Below the pieces are notes generated by a model that searched no databases, had not been told where the DNA came from, and saw only the letters and a program-made list of their open reading frames with translations. This document shows, piece after piece, positions 59,938-64,000 of a stretch of 64,000 bases of DNA (within the stretch, counting starts at the first letter, position 1; each line of letters opens with the position of its first letter). This stretch comes from DATBFG01 sp036558645. Its GTDB lineage: Bacteria > Acidobacteriota > Terriglobia > Terriglobales > Acidobacteriaceae. Where the stretch lies: the NCBI GenBank assembly GCA_036558645.1, contig DATBFG010000088.1:31081-95080 (forward strand), given 5' to 3'. Position numbers and translations under genes: made by a program.

Positions 59938-61260
59938 CTAAGCTCCGGCTAGATAGACATAGCGCAGTACGAATAAGGCAGTGAGAACCCACAACACCGC
60001 GCTCACCTCGCGATGCTTTCCCGAAGCGATCTTCGCAAACGCGTAGGCAATTACTCCGAAGCTGAGACCAGTAGCAATGCTGAAGGTAAGGGGCATCGCA
60101 ATCACGGTCAGAAATGCAGGGAAAGCTTCGCTGAAGTCATCCCAGTTGACTCGCGCAATGGATTGCATCATCAGCGCTCCAACCAAGATTAATGCCGGCG
60201 CTGTCGCAAACCCTGGAATCGCCGCCGCGATCGGGGCACAAAACATAGCTAAAAGAAATAGCGCTGCCACAAGAACGTTGCCGAGTCCGGTTCGCGCCCC
60301 CGCGGCTACACCTGCCGCACTCTCAATGTAGCTGGTCACAGTTGAAGTGCCAGTCAGCGATCCAAAGATGGTTCCCACCCCATCGGCCAAAAGAATTCGG
60401 CCGACACGAGGAATCTTTCCGTTTTTGACAAAACCTGCCTGCTCACACACGCCGACGAGGGTGCCGACGTTGTCGAACAAGTCGACAAAGAGGAAGACAA
60501 AGATAATTTCAAGCAGGCCCAAATGCAGGGCGCTGCGAAGATCGAGTTGAAAGAGCGTTCCGGAGGGATGAGGAAGGGAAAAAAACGCCGACGGCCAATG
60601 AGCGATCCCGCGTGCGATTCCAAACAAGGTGGTGCCAATAATTCCTAGGAGAATGGCGCCGTTAACTCTTCGAGCCATCAACGCCAAGGTTAGTACTACG
60701 CCGAGCCAGGCCGCTTGGACTTCGGGATCGGAGAAATTGCCCATGCTGACGAAAGTTGCCGGATTCGCGACGACCATCTTGGCATTGCGCATACCAACGA
60801 AGGCGATGAACATTCCAATTCCGGCTGCAGTCGAATGCTTGAGCCCATCTGGGATCCCGTTTACGATCTGCTCGCGAATCCGTGTGACCGTCAAAAGCAC
60901 AAACAGGACGCCAGAGAAAAAAATCACTCCCAGTGCCGTCTGCCACGGAATTCCCATACCCTGGCAAACGGAATAGGTGAAGTAGGCGTTTAGCGACATG
61001 CCAGGCGCAAGAGCGATTGGGTAGTTTGCATACAGACCCATCATGAGCGTGGCGGCGGCTGCGGAGACACAGGTCGCGAAAACCACCCCTTCGGCGGGCA
61101 TTCCTGCTTGCGAAAGAATCTGCGGATTCACGACGATGATGTAGGCCATCGTCATGAATGTGGTGAGTCCGGCGACGAGTTCCTGCCGTACCGTAGTATG
61201 GTTTTCCGTGAGTCTGAAGAAGCGATCGAGCAAAACTAGCCTCCGGCATGTTTCCATCAC
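59938..61260 (-). CDS. AzgA-type purine nucleobase permease (NCS2)
   Basis: 440 residues with 12-14 membrane helices. TTFMTMAYIIVVNPQILSQA, GLYANYPIALAPGMSLNAYF, DGLKHSTAAGIGMFIAFVGM and FLFVDLFDNVGTLVGVCEQA are the diagnostic motifs of the AzgA/PbuG/YicO group, which imports adenine, guanine and hypoxanthine with protons. GTIFGSLTGTSTVTSYIESA is the second signature. It would take up bases released by the exported hydrolases. It shares an operon with the NADAR gene and diverges from paralog 6 across a 351-base control region. Confidence 0.94.
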   Translation of the reverse strand: MMETCRRLVLLDRFFRLTENHTTVRQELVAGLTTFMTMAYIIVVNPQILSQAGMPAEGVVFATCVSAAAATLMMGLYANYPIALAPGMSLNAYFTYSVCQGMGIPWQTALGVIFFSGVLFVLLTVTRIREQIVNGIPDGLKHSTAAGIGMFIAFVGMRNAKMVVANPATFVSMGNFSDPEVQAAWLGVVLTLALMARRVNGAILLGIIGTTLFGIARGIAHWPSAFFSLPHPSGTLFQLDLRSALHLGLLEIIFVFLFVDLFDNVGTLVGVCEQAGFVKNGKIPRVGRILLADGVGTIFGSLTGTSTVTSYIESAAGVAAGARTGLGNVLVAALFLLAMFCAPIAAAIPGFATAPALILVGALMMQSIARVNWDDFSEAFPAFLTVIAMPLTFSIATGLSFGVIAYAFAKIASGKHREVSAVLWVLTALFVLRYVYLAGA

Positions 61261-61611
61261 GCTTCGCCGCGCATCTTGAAGCTTGGAAGCGACCCAATGT
61301 AGGGGTTACATCGAAGCAAAGTCAATGCGAAAATCGTAGTGGCGCAGTTTGATTTATCATTCCGAGCCGCCTGCCTTTGGCGAGCGAGAGACGTGGGCGA
61401 GCCGCGCGATGTTTTGCGTTCTTTTGCGAAATACCAATCGCGCGCGTCTGGCTAGCTCCCTTGTTAAGCTGCACCAATACCCGCAAATTTGCCCAAACAG
61501 GTGAGGGGAGTCCGAGCAAGGCTGTGCGTTGCTTGACTTCAATTATTGCGGACAGCTATACATGCTGACGGAAAGGTGAGACTGTCGAATCAGTCAAGAA
61601 CAAGGTGAGGC
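61261..61611. other. Divergent control region, permease and hydrolase paralog 6
   Basis: 351 bases between oppositely transcribed genes, presumably holding both promoters. ATGTA-GGGGT-TACAT (about 61298-61312) is a short inverted repeat near the permease start. No purine-riboswitch core is recognisable on either strand and no short gene is supported. Confidence 0.45.
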
Positions 61612-62673
61612 GTGGCGCAAGGGCTTGAGTTTTGCGGGAGGCGCGTATTCCTGGTAGTTGCGGCGGTGCTGGTCTTGGTCGCGGGATGGCCTGTGGCATC
61701 CGTTGCCCAAGCATCCGAAAAGGTCATTTTTGACACGGACTTCGCAATTCCTCCCCAGGATGACGGCACAGCCCTGATGCTGGCTCTCAAGTCGCCAGAA
61801 TTGAAAATTCTGGGTGTCACCACCGTTGCCGGCAACACGACCGTGCAACAAGCAACCTCGGACGCACTCAAGGTCCTCGAAGTGGCTGGACGCACCGATA
61901 TACCTGTTTATCGTGGATTCAATCGTCCATGGCTCCATCAAAAGACAGAGTTCGCCACGACGGTACACGGCAAATGGTGGTCCGACGAGCCTGCACCCAT
62001 GCCTCCAGGCGGATTCGCAAAGAAACAAGCAGAAGAGGAGAGTGCCGTTAGCTTCCTGATTCGGGCGGTGAATGCCAATCCACATGAGATCACGATTATT
62101 GCCATTGGTCCGCTTACCAATGTCGCAACTGCAATCCGGCAAGACGCTACGTTTGCCAAGAACGTGAAGACGATTGCAATCATGGGCGGAGCCATTGCTT
62201 CACTTCCGGATGGTGGAGGGAACATCACGCCCAATGCAGAATTCAATTTTTGGGTCGATCCGGAAGCCGCACAGGTTGTCATTCGCTCTGGGATTCCGAT
62301 CGTGCTCACTCCATTGAACGTCACCAGCAAGACGGATTTTTCGAAGGCGTGGTACGACAAGATCGTGGCCGTCGATACTCCTCTCACGCGTTTCTTAAAG
62401 GAAACAATGGGACCGTGGGTTGCGAAGTATCCCGATCGCCATTCTCAGATGTACGATCAATTGACAGTCGCCAGCCTGGTGGATCCGTCATTGGTCAAGG
62501 CGAAGGACCTCTTTGTTGACATAGATATTAACCACGGACCAGATTACGGAACGTCGCTCGGCGCTGAACGAATTTGGGAGGGCGGAGAGGGAGCAACAAA
62601 GGTATCCGTGCAGTATGATGTCGATGCGAACCGTTTTGCCCAGATGTTTGTCCAGAGAATCACCTCGCAATAG
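61612..62673 (+). CDS. Exported nucleoside hydrolase, paralog 6
   Basis: 353 residues from a GTG at 61612, preceded by AAGGTGAGG. Signal peptide FLVVAAVLVLVAGWPVASVA. The first loop is VIFDTDFAIPPQDDGTALML: D-T-D and a later D-D separated by a short insertion, so it is closer to canonical than paralogs 2, 3 and 5 and keeps all three Asp ligands. VHGKWWSDEPAPMP replaces the H-G-x-x-G-L motif. IGPLTNVATAI, IAIMGGAIAS and EFNFWVDPEAAQV complete the active site. Diverges from the base permease. Confidence 0.9.
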   Translation: MAQGLEFCGRRVFLVVAAVLVLVAGWPVASVAQASEKVIFDTDFAIPPQDDGTALMLALKSPELKILGVTTVAGNTTVQQATSDALKVLEVAGRTDIPVYRGFNRPWLHQKTEFATTVHGKWWSDEPAPMPPGGFAKKQAEEESAVSFLIRAVNANPHEITIIAIGPLTNVATAIRQDATFAKNVKTIAIMGGAIASLPDGGGNITPNAEFNFWVDPEAAQVVIRSGIPIVLTPLNVTSKTDFSKAWYDKIVAVDTPLTRFLKETMGPWVAKYPDRHSQMYDQLTVASLVDPSLVKAKDLFVDIDINHGPDYGTSLGAERIWEGGEGATKVSVQYDVDANRFAQMFVQRITSQ

Positions 62674-62738
62674 CGAACGGAAGTGAAACGCGAGGCAGCA
62701 GTGCATGGGCGAATCCATAGAAAAATACGGGAGATTTC

Positions 62739-63164
62739 ATGAGGACAAGTGCCCGAAATGCTTTTCCAGGAACGATTACCAAACTCAAGAAGGGCGCGGT
62801 TAATGCCGAGATTGAGCTAACCCTTACCCCGGGCGAGCGCATTATCGCTATCATCACCAATGGCAGTGTCGACGCACTCGCGTTGCAAGTGGGCAGTAAA
62901 GCAACGGCACTCATCAAAGCTAGCTGGATTATCTTAGGCAAAGATCTGCAGAACGCGAGACTGAGCACCCGCAACATTATGCCCGGCACAGTACAGAGTG
63001 TTCAGGAGGGAGCAGTCAACAGCGAAGTTACTCTGAAACTCGATGCCGGAACGCTGCTGACTGCCATCATTACGAATAGAAGCGTAGTAGCATTAGGAAT
63101 GAAGCCCGGAGACGAAGCGTTTGCTGCCTTTAAGGCAAGTCATGTCATCCTGGCAGTCGAGTAA
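62739..63164 (+). CDS. Di-Mop (TOBE) molybdate-binding protein
   Basis: 141 residues made of two repeats of the Mop/TOBE fold: SARNAFPGTITKLKKGAVNA with KATALIKASWIILG, and STRNIMPGTVQSVQEGAVNS with AFAAFKASHVILAVE. No signal peptide, so cytoplasmic. Such ModG/Mop-type proteins bind molybdate or tungstate and act as stores or buffers. Mo is needed by xanthine dehydrogenase-type hydroxylases, which would use purine bases released upstream, but no such enzyme lies in this window. 65 bases downstream of paralog 6. Confidence 0.9.
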   Translation: MRTSARNAFPGTITKLKKGAVNAEIELTLTPGERIIAIITNGSVDALALQVGSKATALIKASWIILGKDLQNARLSTRNIMPGTVQSVQEGAVNSEVTLKLDAGTLLTAIITNRSVVALGMKPGDEAFAAFKASHVILAVE

Positions 63165-63494
63165 GTAGCTGTGTTTTGTTTTGCGTCGCCGACGGCCAGC
63201 CCCCGAAAAGCATGTCCATCGCGAGTTGGGGCAACTATTTGCAGCAATCCTCAGAAACGTTGTATCTCGCACCAATCCACGCTGATTGCATACTTTCCAA
63301 AGATAGGGTAAAGTTCCGTCCGCGTTAAAAGCCGCGCGGGTGGGAGCAAAATTCCCCCAAACGGCTAAAGACACGGGAGCACTGTCAACATTTGCAGTCA
63401 ATATCAGAATGCTTCCGTGATAGAACACAGCAACTCTGGGCCTCTAAGTCTCCAAGATCGCTTGCACTCATAGACTGGAGAACAAGGAGTCGTC
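63165..63494. other. Intergenic region before the di-heme oxidoreductase
   Basis: 330 bases with a weak copy of the palindrome at 63380-63399. No gene or strong hairpin seen. Confidence 0.4.
63380..63399. promoter_or_regulatory. Recurring palindromic operator, degenerate copy 12
   Basis: CACTGTCA-ACAT-TTGCAGTC: left 7/8, right 5/8 against the consensus, about 95 bases upstream of the di-heme oxidoreductase gene. It is far from the main cluster, so chance occurrence is possible. Confidence 0.3.
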
Positions 63495-64000
63495 ATGCAG
63501 CAAACCTTCGCCCGCACCAGCCGTTTGCACCTTCTCTGCTTTGTAATCCTAACTTGCATTCTCAGCGTGCCTGCTTATGCACAAAAGCGAAAACAAGCGG
63601 ATGCTATCGGCGACCCGCTTGACGGCCTCAAGCCCATGGAACTAACTTTTTTCAATCACGGTCGAGACCAATTCCTCCGCGTCTGGGGAATGGCTGAAGG
63701 AGTCGGCCCTGTATTCACCGACGGTGCCTGTGGACGATGCCACAGCCTGCCCGTGCTTGGGGGAAGTAGCAATCGTCTGTTGACGTTCTTTGGTAAGACA
63801 GTCAACGGCGTCTTTGATCCTTTGGATGGGAGCGACGCGGAACACCTGAACGAAGGCGGCATTTTACTGCAGCCGCGGTCAAACCAGGCCTTTCTTCGCA
63901 ATTGTTCTCAGGGAGGCGAGGTGCCACCGCAAGATGCCAACAAATTTGAGAACCGTTCAGCCCCTCCTGTATTCGGCTTCGGACTCATAGATGCGATCGC
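63495..64000 (+). CDS. Di-heme oxidoreductase (DUF1111 / thiol-oxidoreductase family), 3' end cut off
   Basis: Open from ATG 63495 (AAGGAG five bases upstream) to the window edge, 168 residues seen. Signal peptide LLCFVILTCILSVPAYA. FFNHGRDQFLRVWGMAEGVG, then FTDGACGRCHSLPVLGGSSN with the first heme motif C-x-x-C-H, and PVFGFGLIDAI are the family hallmarks. These periplasmic proteins have two c-type hemes and resemble MauG; the second C-x-x-C-H lies beyond the edge. The substrate is unknown. Confidence 0.88.
   Translation, partial: MQQTFARTSRLHLLCFVILTCILSVPAYAQKRKQADAIGDPLDGLKPMELTFFNHGRDQFLRVWGMAEGVGPVFTDGACGRCHSLPVLGGSSNRLLTFFGKTVNGVFDPLDGSDAEHLNEGGILLQPRSNQAFLRNCSQGGEVPPQDANKFENRSAPPVFGFGLIDAI

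Noticed and set aside
61261..61400. Purine riboswitch before the base permease
   Set aside because: Neither strand shows the three-way-junction core with its conserved loop pairs; only a short inverted repeat is present.
1..64000. tRNA, rRNA, insertion sequence, integrase, CRISPR
   Set aside because: Looked for cloverleaf-like, transposase-like and repeat-spacer patterns by eye and saw none; a tRNA or CRISPR search program would be needed to be certain.

Overview
The window reads as a chromosomal segment of a Gram-negative soil bacterium, most likely an Acidobacteriota (Terriglobia-type) genome. The evidence is the combination of an Oar-type TonB receptor with an N-terminal carboxypeptidase-regulatory-like domain, a CRTAC1/ASPIC-UnbV protein fused to TPRs, DUF2092, DUF481 and DUF4136 envelope proteins, and abundant NarL-type regulators. 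This is inferred from gene content; no rRNA or other marker gene is present. I saw no tRNA, rRNA, IS element or CRISPR array.

Left part (1-23.8 kb): a stress and envelope region. It holds two MscS-type channels (one frameshifted), a Spy-like periplasmic protein, a CRP/FNR regulator, a soluble sensor kinase, four response regulators (two are receivers alone), a GlsB-like membrane protein, a GH13 enzyme, small lipoproteins, a DUF481 barrel, a sortase, a ROK kinase and two AspT-type exchangers. Scattered through its intergenic spaces is one recurring 20-bp palindrome, AACTGTCA-N4-TGACAGTT, which looks like the operator of an undescribed regulon. Three genes here are broken: a beta-barrel with an in-frame TGA, an MscS channel with a one-base frameshift, and a DUF2092 remnant.

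Middle part (23.8-35.1 kb): a porin, aspartate 4-decarboxylase (which with the AspT exchangers makes a proton-consuming aspartate/alanine cycle), a complete RND efflux operon, a B12-binding radical SAM protein and a small secreted protein.

Right part (35.3-64 kb): apparently a nucleoside-scavenging island. Six nucleoside hydrolase paralogs all carry export signals. Around them lie a ureide-permease-like transporter, an AzgA-type nucleobase permease, a DERA-type deoxyribose-phosphate aldolase, an ALDH16-like double aldehyde dehydrogenase, a ribokinase-family enzyme, an orphan TrpF-like protein, a TonB receptor, TPR and CRTAC1 surface proteins, an exported NADAR-domain protein (a family of N-glycosidases), a CYTH protein and a di-Mop molybdate-binding protein. 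The inferred route is: nucleosides enter the periplasm, are hydrolysed there to base and (deoxy)ribose, bases enter through the two permeases, and the sugar is phosphorylated. Deoxyribose-5-phosphate is then cleaved to glyceraldehyde-3-phosphate and acetaldehyde, and the adjacent dehydrogenase oxidises the acetaldehyde. Three of the six hydrolases share an altered calcium-loop sequence and may form a distinct subfamily. A di-heme oxidoreductase gene runs off the right edge.
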